Positions 8,433-18,300 of a stretch of 64,000 bases of DNA are shown piece after piece; within the stretch, counting starts at the first letter, position 1; every line of letters begins with the position of its first letter. The stretch covers positions 682,001 to 746,000 of the forward strand of contig NZ_RHHQ01000012.1 in the NCBI RefSeq assembly GCF_003710825.1, given 5' to 3'. A program made the translations under genes and the position numbers. The notes beneath the pieces were generated by a model. The model searched no databases. It was not told the origin of the DNA and saw nothing but the letters and a program-made list of their open reading frames with translations. The stretch comes from Brevibacillus fluminis. GTDB taxonomy: Bacteria > Bacillota > Bacilli > Brevibacillales > Brevibacillaceae.

Positions 8433-9274
8433 TGCAAGAACAACAGCGGCCTTTGATTCAGTTTGAACGAGTGGAATACGGCTATGAAAAAGGAAAACCG
8501 GTCTTGCGCGGCATCGACCTATCGATCAGGCAGGGAGAGTTTATCGCGCTGATCGGCGGCAACGGTTCAGGCAAAACGACGCTGGCCAAGCATTGCAACG
8601 GCTTGTACAAGCCGACTTCCGGCACCGTACGTGTTGAGGGGAAGGACACTGTGACGATGTCTGTCGCGGAAATGGCAGGCGTCGTTTCATACTGCTACCA
8701 AAATCCCGATCATCAAATTTTTCAGTCGACAGTCGAGGCGGAAGTGGCGTTTGGTCCGCGGAACATGGGGCTCTCCGAAACCGAGATTCAAGGGCGGGTC
8801 GAAGAAGCGCTAGCCGCAATAGGGCTCATCCAATTGCGCAAGGAGGAGCCTTACTTCATGGGAAAAGGGACGCGTCAAAAGATTGCGGTCGCTTCCGTTT
8901 TAGCCATGAAGCCACGGGTAATCGTGCTCGACGAGCCGACAACAGGTCTCGATCACCACGGAGTTCGCGAGATGATGGCTCTGATCGCAGCGCTGCACAG
9001 GGCAGGGCATACCATCGTGGCGATTACACATGACATGAGGCTAGTTGCCGAATATGCCGAACGGGTCGTAGTCATGCGCCAAGGGGAGATCATTTGCGAT
9101 GATGTGCCTGCACGCGTCTTTGCCCAGCCTGAACGGTTGGCAGAGGCGCAGGTCGAGCCGCCAGCCTTATCCCGGTTTGCACTTGAAGCAGGATTGACGG
9201 AACCGCTGCCGCTCACCTTTGATTCCCTTTACGTGCAGATGGCGAAAAAACTGCAGGAAAGGGGCGGGAGGTAG
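8432..9274 (+). CDS. ECF transporter ATP-binding subunit (EcfA, second) with degenerate signature
   Basis: This is the second ATPase of the ECF importer, about 280 residues. Walker A (GGNGSGKTT, near residue 45), the Q-loop (CYQNPDHQIF), Walker B with catalytic Glu (VIVLDEPTTGLD) and the switch His (AITHDM) are all present. Where LSGGQ is expected the sequence reads FMGKGTRQKIAVAS, so the ABC signature is not canonical. In a heterodimer with the fully canonical first ATPase this would leave one ATP site built on a degenerate signature. The start overlaps the previous stop (GTGATG). Confidence 0.9.
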   Translation: MQEQQRPLIQFERVEYGYEKGKPVLRGIDLSIRQGEFIALIGGNGSGKTTLAKHCNGLYKPTSGTVRVEGKDTVTMSVAEMAGVVSYCYQNPDHQIFQSTVEAEVAFGPRNMGLSETEIQGRVEEALAAIGLIQLRKEEPYFMGKGTRQKIAVASVLAMKPRVIVLDEPTTGLDHHGVREMMALIAALHRAGHTIVAITHDMRLVAEYAERVVVMRQGEIICDDVPARVFAQPERLAEAQVEPPALSRFALEAGLTEPLPLTFDSLYVQMAKKLQERGGR

Positions 9275-9278
9275 AGTC

Positions 9279-10103
9279 ATGCGGCAGGATACACAATCGT
9301 ACCGCTCTGCTTTGTTTGCAGACAGGCACCCGAGTTTTGCTTTGCTGTTTTTCATAATGGTGGGGATGTTGCCTTTCCTGTTTCAGGACCCGCGTTTTTT
9401 GCTCCCGCTCTTTTTGCTCAATCTGCTTTTTGTGCGCAAGGGCAACTGGACGGGGATGCTGCGAAAAGCCTACCTGGTTGTCGGTGGCATCGGCGGGCTG
9501 TTTACGCTGCTCTCCTGGCTGCCGCTTACGCAAGTCGGCTATGCGTACTGGCAGAGCGAAATTCCGCTGATCCATTATCCTGTGCAAATTACGGACACCG
9601 GGGTGTTATGGGCTTGCGGCATGGGGCTACGCATCGCCAATGTCGCCTTGTTGTCGATGTATTACTTGATGAGTACATCACCGAGACAACTGGCGATGGG
9701 ACTGCGCGGGATTGGTGTCCCGTATTCCATCGGCTTTTTGCTCTCGCTCATCTTCCGGTTCATCCCGCTGATCAAGCATGACTTGGGCACGATTCGGGAG
9801 GCGCAGATGGTCAGAGGGATGGCTTTTGAACGAGGAAATCTTGTCCGAAAGCTGAAACAATACGTCGTCTTACTGGTCCCGCTGATTTTCACCTCGCTGA
9901 AGCGGGTGCAGCTGATCGCCAATGCGCTCGACGCCAAAGACTTCCGGATGCGCAATCCACAGCATCGCTTTTACCGGATGCCACGCTGGCAGCCCATAGA
10001 ATGGCTTGCGCTTGGAGCATGCTTTTGCGCCGTTCTAGCACTCGCTTATATGGCCCGCATCCATCCCGAGCATATCGGCGTGCTATTACCAGGACGAATT
10101 TAG
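9279..10103 (+). CDS. ECF transporter transmembrane subunit EcfT
   Basis: This is the integral membrane coupling subunit that links the two EcfA ATPases to the S component, about 274 residues. Hydrophobic helices cover residues ~15-60, ~65-85, ~105-130 and ~250-270. The cytoplasmic coupling region includes EAQMVRGMAFERGNLV near 170-185 and ANALDAKDFRM near 212-222; these carry the charged A-R-G/A-x-D type motifs of EcfT. ATG 9279 follows GGGAGG and lies 4 bases after the ATPase stop; the longer frame from 9219 overlaps that gene and is not needed. Confidence 0.88.
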   Translation: MRQDTQSYRSALFADRHPSFALLFFIMVGMLPFLFQDPRFLLPLFLLNLLFVRKGNWTGMLRKAYLVVGGIGGLFTLLSWLPLTQVGYAYWQSEIPLIHYPVQITDTGVLWACGMGLRIANVALLSMYYLMSTSPRQLAMGLRGIGVPYSIGFLLSLIFRFIPLIKHDLGTIREAQMVRGMAFERGNLVRKLKQYVVLLVPLIFTSLKRVQLIANALDAKDFRMRNPQHRFYRMPRWQPIEWLALGACFCAVLALAYMARIHPEHIGVLLPGRI

Positions 10104-10198
10104 AAAAGAGCATTCAATCATTTGAAATTTTTTGAATGATTTGGTAAAATTCGAGTGATTTCAAGAGAAATGGCTTTTACAAAAAGGGGGAGCGTTTT

Positions 10199-10711
10199 GT
10201 GAATCAGCGTCCAGCAGCGGAAGACCACTCGGCTTATTACGGGCAATACATCGGATTGGTTCCCGATGGAGAAATTTCGGAGATTTTGGTCGATCAGCAT
10301 GAGGAGATGACCCGCTTTCTTTCGGAGTTAACAGAGGAGCAGGCAAGCCATCGCTATGAGGAAGGGAAATGGAGCATAAAAGAAGTGATCGGCCATATCG
10401 CGGACACGGAGCGGGTGATGTGCTATCGTCTGCTTCGCATCGCGCGGGGGGATCAAACCGCTCTTCCCGGCTTTGATCAAGATTTGTTTATGGAAGGTAT
10501 TTCGTTTGACGCGTATTCGGTAGCGGACCTGTTGGAAGATTATTCGGCAGTGCGACGCGCCACGTTAACATTGCTGCGTGGTTTGCCGGCTGAAGCGTGG
10601 GATAGAAAAGGCGTGGTGAGTGATAACAACACCACGGCGAACGCATTGGCCTACGTGATTGCTGGCCATGAGCTGCATCACATGAACATTATCAAAGAAC
10701 GGTATTTGTAG
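10199..10711 (+). CDS. DinB family protein (putative metal-dependent thiol transferase)
   Basis: This 170-residue protein is a DinB/YfiT-like four-helix bundle. The conserved metal-site pattern is present: a histidine in VIGHIADTERVM near residues 64-75 and a HELHHMNI motif near residues 158-165. Family members bind a divalent metal, and some use bacillithiol as cosubstrate, consistent with bacillithiol-related YtxJ elsewhere in the window (inference). GTG 10199 follows AAAGGGGGAG. It is a single gene with its own terminator. A weak AT-rich hairpin at 10117-10140 precedes it and may end the ECF operon. Confidence 0.82.
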   Translation: MNQRPAAEDHSAYYGQYIGLVPDGEISEILVDQHEEMTRFLSELTEEQASHRYEEGKWSIKEVIGHIADTERVMCYRLLRIARGDQTALPGFDQDLFMEGISFDAYSVADLLEDYSAVRRATLTLLRGLPAEAWDRKGVVSDNNTTANALAYVIAGHELHHMNIIKERYL

Positions 10712-10720
10712 GCATAAAAA

Positions 10721-10751
10721 AGGCTCTCGGAATGACCGAGAGCCTTTTCTT
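10721..10751. terminator. Bidirectional terminator between dinB-like gene and acnA
   Basis: GGCTCTCGG and CCGAGAGCC flank a 5-base loop, with A-rich sequence on the left and a T run on the right. It can terminate the plus-strand DinB gene and the minus-strand aconitase gene. Confidence 0.88.
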
Positions 10752-10764
10752 ATTGGTAGGAATC

Positions 10765-13479
10765 TTATTTACTGGTGCGCAGTTGGCGTAGTACGGATTG
10801 CAAGATACCGCCGTTTTTGTAGTAGTCGACGTCAACGGTGCTGTCCAGACGAACGATTACATCGAATTCGAATGTGCTGCCGTCTGTACGGGTTGCTTTC
10901 ACTTTCGTGCGTTGACCAGGTGTTACGTTGTCGTCGATACCTACGATATCGAATGTTTCGGTACCGTCGATGCCGAGGGACTGCCAGCTAGCGCCATCTG
11001 CGAATTGCAGTGGCAGCACGCCCATACCAACGAGGTTGGAACGGTGGATACGCTCGAAGCTCTCAGCGATAACAGCTTTTACGCCAAGCAGGAAGGTACC
11101 TTTTGCTGCCCAGTCACGGGAGCTTCCTGTACCGTATTCTTTACCAGCCAGTACAACGAGGTTCACGTTGTCTGCTTGGTATTTCATCGACGCATCGTAA
11201 ATGCTCATCACTTCGCCGGTTGGCAAGTATTTCGTTACGCCACCCTCTGTGCCTGGAGCAACTTGGTTACGGATGCGGATGTTTGCGAACGTACCGCGCA
11301 TCATGACATCATGGCTACCACGACGAGCGCCGTAGGAGTTGAAGTCTTTGCGTTCTACGCCGTTTTCTTGCAGATATTTACCTGCAGGGCTGGTAGGGGA
11401 GATGTTACCAGCAGGCGAGATATGGTCAGTTGTGACGGAATCGCCCAACAGCGCCAATGTTTTCGCGCCTTTGATTTCAACGATATGGCCAGGTTCAGCA
11501 GCCAGGTCTTTGAAGAATGGAGGCTCTTGGATGTACGTGGATTTTTCATCCCACTCGTACAGATCGCCTTCTGGAGCATCGATTTCGTTCCAGCGTTTGT
11601 TTGCAGAGAATACATGCTCGTATTCGGAGCGGAACAATGCTGGGTTCATCGCTTTGCCCATTGCTTCAGACAGCTCTTGGGAAGTTGGCCAGATGTCTTT
11701 CAAGAATACAGGTTGTCCGTCTTTGCCTGTACCGATCGGCTCTTTGGTCAGGTCGATGTTGACAGTACCAGCCAAAGCATATGCGATAACCAATGGCGGA
11801 GAAGCCAGGTAGTTCGCTTTTACTTGAGCATGGATACGGCCTTCAAAGTTACGGTTTCCGGACAGAACAGCAGCTACAGTCAGGTCGCCGTCAGCGATCG
11901 CTTTGCTAGTTTCATCAGGCAATGGACCGGAGTTACCGATGCAAGTGGTGCAACCATAACCGACAACGTTGAAGCCGATAGTGTTCAAGGAATCGATCAG
12001 GCCAGCATCTTTTAGGTATTGCGTTACAACGCGGGAACCAGGAGCGAGCGAGCTTTTCACGTGAGCAGGTTTTACCAAACCTTTTTCAACCGCTTTTTTC
12101 GCTACGATACCTGCGCCCAGCATTACGCTTGGGTTAGAAGTATTTGTACAGGACGTGATCGCCGCGATTACGACGGAACCTGCTTTCAGTTCGGATTTCT
12201 CGCCATTCGCATAGGAAACCGGAACAGTTGTGTTGATTTTTTCTTCGGACAGTCCGAAGCCAGCTTTGTCGATAGGAGCACGCAGGCTTGCGTTGAATGC
12301 TTCTTTCATGGAAGTCAGTTCTACGCGGTCTTGCGGACGTTTTGGACCAGCAAGGCTTGGTACCACTGTGGACAGATCCAGTTCCAATGTTTCGGAGAAT
12401 ACAGGGTCTGGAGTGTCATCGGTGCGGAACAGTCCTTGTGCTTTGGTGTAGGCTTCAACCAGTTCCACAGTTGCTTCATCGCGACCGGTTTGACGCATGT
12501 AGTTGAGCGTCTCTGCATCGACTGGGAAGAAGCCCACAGTTGCGCCGTATTCAGGTGCCATGTTGGCAACAGTCGCACGGTCAGCAAGCGAGATGTTGGA
12601 GAGGCCGGAGCCATAGAACTCAACGAATTTACCAACCACGCCTTTTTTGCGCAGCATTTGCGTTACAGTCAGTGCCAGGTCAGTCGCAGTAGAACCTTCT
12701 GCCAAAGTACCGGTCAGTTTGAAACCAACAACCTCAGGTGTTACGAAATAGAGCGGTTGGCCGAGCATACCTGCTTCTGCCTCGATCCCGCCGACACCCC
12801 AACCTACTACACCAAGACCGTTGATCATGGTAGTATGGGAATCAGTACCAACGAGCGAGTCAGGGAAAGCAACCAATTCGCCGTCAACTTCACGGGAAGC
12901 AACAACTGTTGCCAGGTACTCCAGGTTTACTTGGTGAACGATACCTGTTGCAGGTGGTACTGCACGGAAGTTATCGAATGCAGTTTGTGCCCAACGGAGG
13001 AAACGATAACGCTCTTCGTTGCGTTCAAACTCCAGGTTCATGTTTGTGTCCAGTGCGGATTCGCTACCGAAAGCGTCAACCATCACGGAGTGGTCGATAA
13101 CCAGGTCAACTGGTACAAGCGGGTTGATCCGTTTTGGATCGCCGCCGAAGCGTTTCATTGCGATACGCATTGCTGCCAAGTCAACAACAGCAGGTACACC
13201 GGTAAAGTCTTGCAGCACGATACGTGCAGGCATGAGTGGAACTTCTTGGTTCGCGTCGCGGCCTTTTGTCCAGGTCGCCAGCGATTGTACATGTTCTTTT
13301 GTGATGGCGCGATCGTCAAATTGACGAACAGCTGCTTCAAGCAGTACCTTAATAGAGAAAGGCAGCTTGGAAACTTCGCCGATGCCTTGCTCTTCAATTC
13401 CTTGCAAGCGATAGTAGGCGTACTCTTTGCCGCCAGCTTGCAAAGACGATTTCACGTTATAAGCGTCTTGCTTTGCCAA
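10765..13479 (-). CDS. acnA: Aconitate hydratase
   Basis: This is the TCA-cycle enzyme interconverting citrate and isocitrate, with a [4Fe-4S] cluster, 904 residues as in the AcnA/IRP family. The cluster cysteines are visible in AAITSCTNTSNPS (near residues 435-447) and in GYGCTTCIGNSGPL (near 502-515). The C-terminal swivel domain includes YGTGSSRDWAAKGT, and the substrate-site GTDSHTTMINGLGVVGWGVGG is near 205-225. Family members also act as iron-responsive RNA-binding proteins. The ATG is preceded by AGGAGGTCATTCC. It is monocistronic, with a terminator downstream. Confidence 0.97.
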   Translation of the reverse strand: MAKQDAYNVKSSLQAGGKEYAYYRLQGIEEQGIGEVSKLPFSIKVLLEAAVRQFDDRAITKEHVQSLATWTKGRDANQEVPLMPARIVLQDFTGVPAVVDLAAMRIAMKRFGGDPKRINPLVPVDLVIDHSVMVDAFGSESALDTNMNLEFERNEERYRFLRWAQTAFDNFRAVPPATGIVHQVNLEYLATVVASREVDGELVAFPDSLVGTDSHTTMINGLGVVGWGVGGIEAEAGMLGQPLYFVTPEVVGFKLTGTLAEGSTATDLALTVTQMLRKKGVVGKFVEFYGSGLSNISLADRATVANMAPEYGATVGFFPVDAETLNYMRQTGRDEATVELVEAYTKAQGLFRTDDTPDPVFSETLELDLSTVVPSLAGPKRPQDRVELTSMKEAFNASLRAPIDKAGFGLSEEKINTTVPVSYANGEKSELKAGSVVIAAITSCTNTSNPSVMLGAGIVAKKAVEKGLVKPAHVKSSLAPGSRVVTQYLKDAGLIDSLNTIGFNVVGYGCTTCIGNSGPLPDETSKAIADGDLTVAAVLSGNRNFEGRIHAQVKANYLASPPLVIAYALAGTVNIDLTKEPIGTGKDGQPVFLKDIWPTSQELSEAMGKAMNPALFRSEYEHVFSANKRWNEIDAPEGDLYEWDEKSTYIQEPPFFKDLAAEPGHIVEIKGAKTLALLGDSVTTDHISPAGNISPTSPAGKYLQENGVERKDFNSYGARRGSHDVMMRGTFANIRIRNQVAPGTEGGVTKYLPTGEVMSIYDASMKYQADNVNLVVLAGKEYGTGSSRDWAAKGTFLLGVKAVIAESFERIHRSNLVGMGVLPLQFADGASWQSLGIDGTETFDIVGIDDNVTPGQRTKVKATRTDGSTFEFDVIVRLDSTVDVDYYKNGGILQSVLRQLRTSK

Positions 13480-13565
13480 AGGAATGACCTCCTATGAATG
13501 GAATGAAGGCTGAGAAAGCTCGAGTTCCATCTAGTGAAACCGAGTTTCGTTTCTCGATCGTTTTC

Positions 13566-13571
13566 ATTATA
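13566..13571 (-). promoter_or_regulatory. Candidate -10 box of the acnA promoter
   Basis: TATAAT on the minus strand lies 87-92 bases before the acnA start. No good -35 hexamer is visible at 17 bases, suggesting an activator-dependent or weak promoter. The leader between the -10 and the gene is rich in GAAAC/GTTTC repeats. Confidence 0.4.
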
Positions 13572-13688
13572 CTCGATTTGCCAGTAGTATTCTACCCCAT
13601 TTTCACAAAATGTTTAAATCTAGTGAAGGCAATTTCTAACCAATTGGAGAAAAAGATGATTTCCTGATGATAAGGGAGGAGAGAAAGC

Positions 13689-14468
13689 ATGAAAGTAGCA
13701 TCCATTCAAGTCGAAATCAAAGACACAGAAACGCGCGATGAGCGTATCAAACGGGTAGAGGGCATGCTTGACGCGCAGGCAGGAGCGGATTTGATTTTGC
13801 TGCCGGAAATTTGGGCGACCGGATATTTTTCGTTCGATCGATACCATGCGGAGGCGGAGCCAATCGATGGCGATTTCGTTCAGCGCTTTGCGCGAAAAGC
13901 GAAGGAACTGCAAACACTCCTATTCGCCGGCAGCTTTGTGGAGCGCGACGGCGACAACTATTACAATACGAGTGTTTTGTTCAGCCCGGCAGGCGAATTG
14001 ATCGGCAGCTACCGTAAAATCCACCTGTTCCGCTATGGCTCGGCTGAAGGCCAGCTCTTGACCGCAGGCAGCGAACCGGTCGTCGTCGAGACGTCTTTTG
14101 GCAAAGTGGGACTGGCCACCTGCTATGACCTGCGCTTTCCGGAGCTGTTCCGCCGCCAAGTCGATTTGGGCGCTGAGCTGCTCCTGGTTACATCCGCATG
14201 GCCGCATGCACGGCTCGCACACTGGAACTTGTTCAACCAGACGCGCGCGCTGGAAAACCAATGCTATCTGATCTCCTGCAACTGCGTTGGAAAAACCCGC
14301 GACGTCTTCATGGGCGGACACAGCCAAATCGTCGACCCGTGGGGCGTCACCATCGCATCGGGCGGTGAGCACGAAACCGTCATCAAAACAGAGATCAACC
14401 TATCCCAAATCACCCACATCCGCGAAGTGTTTCCTCAATTAAAGCATCGCATGCTGCCAACTTCTTAA
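13689..14468 (+). CDS. Carbon-nitrogen hydrolase (nitrilase superfamily, omega-amidase-like)
   Basis: This 259-residue cytoplasmic amidase belongs to the nitrilase superfamily. The Glu-Lys-Cys triad is clear: Glu in LLPEIWATGYF near residue 40, Lys in YRKIHLFRYG near residue 110, and Cys in GLATCYDLRFPELFRR near residue 145. The CYDLRFPE pattern is characteristic of the omega-amidase/Nit2-like branch, which hydrolyses alpha-keto acid amides such as 2-oxoglutaramate; the exact substrate is not proven. ATG follows AAGGGAGGAG and a strong terminator follows the gene. Confidence 0.88.
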   Translation: MKVASIQVEIKDTETRDERIKRVEGMLDAQAGADLILLPEIWATGYFSFDRYHAEAEPIDGDFVQRFARKAKELQTLLFAGSFVERDGDNYYNTSVLFSPAGELIGSYRKIHLFRYGSAEGQLLTAGSEPVVVETSFGKVGLATCYDLRFPELFRRQVDLGAELLLVTSAWPHARLAHWNLFNQTRALENQCYLISCNCVGKTRDVFMGGHSQIVDPWGVTIASGGEHETVIKTEINLSQITHIREVFPQLKHRMLPTS

Positions 14469-14490
14469 AGGAAGATATAAGAGAAAAAGA

Positions 14491-14520
14491 AAAAGCCGCC
14501 AAATCAATGGCGGCTTTTCG
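14491..14520 (+). terminator. Rho-independent terminator after the nitrilase-family gene
   Basis: AAAAGCCGCCA and TGGCGGCTTTT form a perfect 11-bp stem around AATCAA, ending in a T run. Confidence 0.9.
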
Positions 14521-14604
14521 CATGTTATGCCTCGAAGCATTCCTGCTAACGAAATGTTTCTACATATTTAAAGAAGCTTTTATTTATCCTACCACAGCAG
14601 CGAA

Positions 14605-14817
14605 GGGCTTTTTGAAGAAAGCGGAGCACAGCCTTGACCATGCCGACCCAGGCGGAGGCAAAAAACGAAAACGCCTTTAGCGCCACATATCATCCTTGAG
14701 AGGCACCCGCCGCGCAGCGTGTGGCTTTGGGGCGCGGTTTTCGTTTTTTACCGGAGCCGGCCATTCCTGCCCTCAGGGGCATGGTAACAGCGAAGCGCAG
14801 CTTTCTTCAAAAAGCCC
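14605..14817. repeat. Long imperfect inverted repeat, possible structured RNA or miniature element
   Basis: Nested inverted segments occur in order. GGGCTTTTTGAAGAAAGC (14605-14622) is the perfect complement of 14800-14817. ACCATGCC (14637-14644) pairs with 14778-14785. AAAAAACGAAAAC (14660-14672) pairs with 14737-14749. GCCACA (14682-14687) pairs with 14720-14725. Together they fold a 213-nt transcript of either strand into one long interrupted hairpin. No coding potential fits it. The outermost stem is followed by no T run, so it is not a simple terminator. It could be a non-coding RNA or a MITE-like repeat. Confidence 0.75.
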
Positions 14818-14855
14818 CTCACCTCCACCAATCCTTAACAATTCTTCATCCAATT

Positions 14856-14906
14856 ATTTCTTGCTGCGAAATACCTTCTATGTCATAATATTTTGCAGCA
14901 CGAAAT
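14856..14906 (+). promoter_or_regulatory. Promoter with two MarR-type operators, controlling the MarR-RND operon
   Basis: TTGCTG (14861-14866), a 17-base spacer and CATAAT (14884-14889) form a sigma-A promoter. ATTTCTTGCTGCGAAAT (14856-14872) and ATTTTGCAGCACGAAAT (14890-14906) are each near-palindromic (ATTTC-N7-GAAAT) and are inverted copies of each other at 15 of 17 positions. They cover the -35 box and the start-site region, so the MarR protein encoded next probably represses its own operon. Confidence 0.7.
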
Positions 14907-14923
14907 AGTTTGTGGAGGCACTT

Positions 14924-15385
14924 ATGAAACCTGTCATGCAATTGTCTTCTCTCATTTCACGAGTTTGCGAGCTGTATTTCCTGATCGGTTCCGAAGAGCT
15001 TGAACGATGCGGCGTCACAAAGCCACAGATGCTGATCATTCAGCAGCTCAAACAAGGCCCCAGAACCATCGGTGAAATCAGCAGGCTGGTCGATCTCTCC
15101 TACAGCACAACATCTGGCATCGTCGACCGCATGGAGCGGCACCAAATGGTCGTGCGCAAAAAGGATGAGAAGGATCGTCGGGTTGTTTGGGTTTCATTGG
15201 CGCAACATTTAAAAGATTTGGAGGATAAACTACCTTTTTTGCAGGAGCAGTACAATGAAGAGCTGTTCTCACGTGTGAAACCGGAGGATATGGAGGGAAT
15301 CATGCAGTCCTTGCAAATCGTTTACACATGCTTTACGCACAAATGGGATGCGTTAAAGCGGGAGAAAGGGAGTGAACACGAATGA
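14924..15385 (+). CDS. MarR family transcriptional regulator
   Basis: This 153-residue winged helix-turn-helix regulator shows the MarR recognition region with LKQGPRTIGEISRLVDLSYSTTSGIVDRM near residues 43-72 and a basic wing (RKKDEKDRRVVWVSL). ATG 14924 has a GGAGG at good spacing; an in-frame GTG at 14912 lies inside that site. Its stop overlaps the start of the RND pump gene (ATGA), so it is the first gene of the operon. Together with the paired operators upstream, this suggests an autorepressor that releases the pump genes on binding a toxic or lipophilic ligand. Confidence 0.88.
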   Translation: MKPVMQLSSLISRVCELYFLIGSEELERCGVTKPQMLIIQQLKQGPRTIGEISRLVDLSYSTTSGIVDRMERHQMVVRKKDEKDRRVVWVSLAQHLKDLEDKLPFLQEQYNEELFSRVKPEDMEGIMQSLQIVYTCFTHKWDALKREKGSEHE

Positions 15386-18300
15386 GTTTTTCCAGTTTTT
15401 CGATCAGACGGCCGATCACCATCATGATGCTGGCGATTGCGGTCCTGATCTTTGGATTTATTTCACTGCCCAAGCTGGCGGTGGATCTGTATCCGGAGCT
15501 GAATTTTCCGGTGGCGATCGTGGTCACTTCCGTTGACGGCGGCACGCCGAGCGAGGTGGAGAAGCTTGTCACCAAACCGATCGAGGAGTCGGTCGGAACC
15601 GTCGCCAACATCAAGCGGGTTACATCCAACTCGGCAGAGGGCGCATCACAAGTCATTGTGGAGTTCAACTGGGGCGTCGACATGGACCAAGCGACGTTGA
15701 ACTTGCGCGACAAGGTCGACCAGGTGCGGGGAGCGCTGCCGGATTCCGCCAAGTCGCCGCGTATCTTGCGTCTGGACCCGAATTCGATGCCGATCATCAC
15801 GCTGGCGGTAACGGGCGAATCCGACATCGTCAAGCTTAAGGCACTCGTGGAAAACGTCATGAAGCCGCGTTTGGAGCGGATCGATGGTGTCGCCTCTGTC
15901 GGTATTTCCGGCGGGAAAACGCGCGAGGTGGAAGTTGAGCTTGACCCGAATCGGATTGCGGCTTACGGCCTGACGCTGGACCAAATCCAGCAGGCGGTTA
16001 TGAGCACCAATATTTCTGGTGCGGCAGGCGTCATTCGCCAAGGGGACGCCAAGATCAACATCAGGCTGCAAAGCGAATTCAAGGACGTTGCGCAAATTGG
16101 CGAAACGCCGATTCACGTCGGTCAAGGCAGCATTCAGTTGAAAAATATCGCGACAGTCAGCGACACGTTTAAAGAAGTCACGCAAAAAGCCTATCTCGAC
16201 GGCATGCCGAGCGTCGGGCTCAACATCCTGAAAGCATCCGGCGGTAACACGATTTCCGTCGCCGATCAGGTGAAAGCCAAGCTTGCTGAGCTGCAGGCAG
16301 AGCTTCCAGCAAACATCAAGGTGACAACGACGCTCGATACGTCGACCTTCATTAAAGACTCGATTTATACGGTAGGCGAGCACGCCTTGGTCGGTGGACT
16401 TTTCTCCATCTTGGTGCTGCTTTGCTTTTTGAACAGCTACCGCTCCATGATCATCATCGCGATCGTGATTCCGATTTCGGTTATCGCGACATTCTGTCTG
16501 ATGTATTTTACCGGACAGACGATCAACATGTTCTCCTTGAGCGGACTTACGCTTGGCTTGGGGTCACTCGTGGACTTTGCGGTCGTTATTTTGGAGAACA
16601 TTTTCCGCCATCGGGAAGAAGGCAAAAGCATGTGGGAAGCCGCAGACATCGGCGCGCGAGAGGTCAGCACGGCCGTTATGGCGTCGGCATTGGCGCAAAT
16701 TTCCGTATTTTTGCCGATTGTATTCGTCGAAGGTCTGGCCTCGCAATTGTTCGGCCCGCTTGCGCTCACGGTTGTCTTTTCCCACTTGGCAGCCTTGATC
16801 GCTTCCATGGCACTTGTGCCGATGCTTAGCGCTCGCTGGCTGAAACGACTGCCGAACACGGCGATTTACGAGAGCGGTACGTACCGTGGCATCAACCCGA
16901 TTGTCTGGTTTAATGTCGGCTTCCATAAAGTGACGAAAGGCTACGGACGCTTGCTGCGCTGGTCGGTCGGCCACCGCAAAACCGTGTTTTTCATCACAAT
17001 CGCGATGTTCATTGCGACGATTCCACTGGCGGGCATGGTCGGGGCTGAATTCATACCTAAGCTTGACCAAGGGAAAATCAGCGTCAACATCAAGCTGCCC
17101 AATGGTAGCATGCTGAAAGAAACGGAAGCCATTGTTACCCAAGTCGAATCATTTGCCAAAAAGGTTCCGGAGCTTGAGCAGCTATACACGTCGGTTGGTT
17201 CCGCCGCGGGCAATTCCGTTGTTGCGCAGGCAGCAACCAACGAGGCGCAGCTGACAATTTCGGTTGGGGATAAAGAAAAACGGAAGCGCACCACACTGGA
17301 AATCGTCGAAGATTTGCGTAAGCAGGTCGCGCATATCGCTGGGGCAGAAATAACGGTGAAGGAGCTGGACAACTCCGGCGGCCCGCCGACCGCTCCGCTT
17401 GAAATTAGCTTGCGCGGGGACGACATGGCGGTGTTGGAGGACATTAGCAGCATCATCGCCGAAGAAGTGAAACAAGTGAAGGGAACGAGAAACGTCACGA
17501 CATCGCTTACGTCAAAACAGAATGAGCTGCAGCTGGTCGTTGATCTGCAAAAAGCAGGGACATACGGGCTTTCTAGCCAGCAGATTTTGTCCAGCGTGCG
17601 GACGGCATTCCAAGGACAGACCATCACCAAATTCCGAACAGGTGATGATGAAGTCGATGTTAACATGCGTCTGCCGGAAGCGTACAAGGATGACATTTCT
17701 TATTTGGAACAACTGCGGATTCCAACGCCGAGCGGTGCGCAGATCTCGCTTTCCTCGGTGGCTAAGATCGTCGAGGAAAACGTTCCGCAGCTGATTAAGC
17801 GCGTCAACCAAACGCGTGAAGTGACAATCACGTCCGACATCGTGGATCGCGATCTCAATTCCATTTCAGCGGATTTGCAAAAACGGTTGGCCGGGCTGCG
17901 GTTGCCGGACGGCTATACCATCGAGTATGGCGGCCAAAGCAAAGACATGGCTGAAGCATTCGGCAGCCTGGGCTTGGCGATCGTTCTGTCAATCGTACTG
18001 GTTTACATGGTCATGGCGAGCCAGTTCGAATCGCTGTTCGCGCCGTTTATCATCATGTTCTCCATTCCACCAACCTTCATCGGCGTGGTGATCGGGCTGT
18101 TGGTTACGGGAATATCGCTTTCCGTCTCAGCATTCATCGGCTACATTTTGTTGATCGGGATCGTCGTGAACAATGCGATCGTACTGATCGACTACATCAA
18201 CACGCTGCGCAAAAAAGGTGTGGAGCGCAATGAGGCAATCTTCACAGCAGGGCCGGTACGTCTGCGTCCGATCCTGATGACGACGCTCGCGACGATTTTG

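Noticed and set aside
10798..13497. Two long plus-strand open frames (405 and 492 codons) opposite aconitase
   Set aside because: They are antisense to a fully conserved aconitase and encode low-complexity Cys/Phe/Arg-rich sequence. The openness is a by-product of acnA codon usage.
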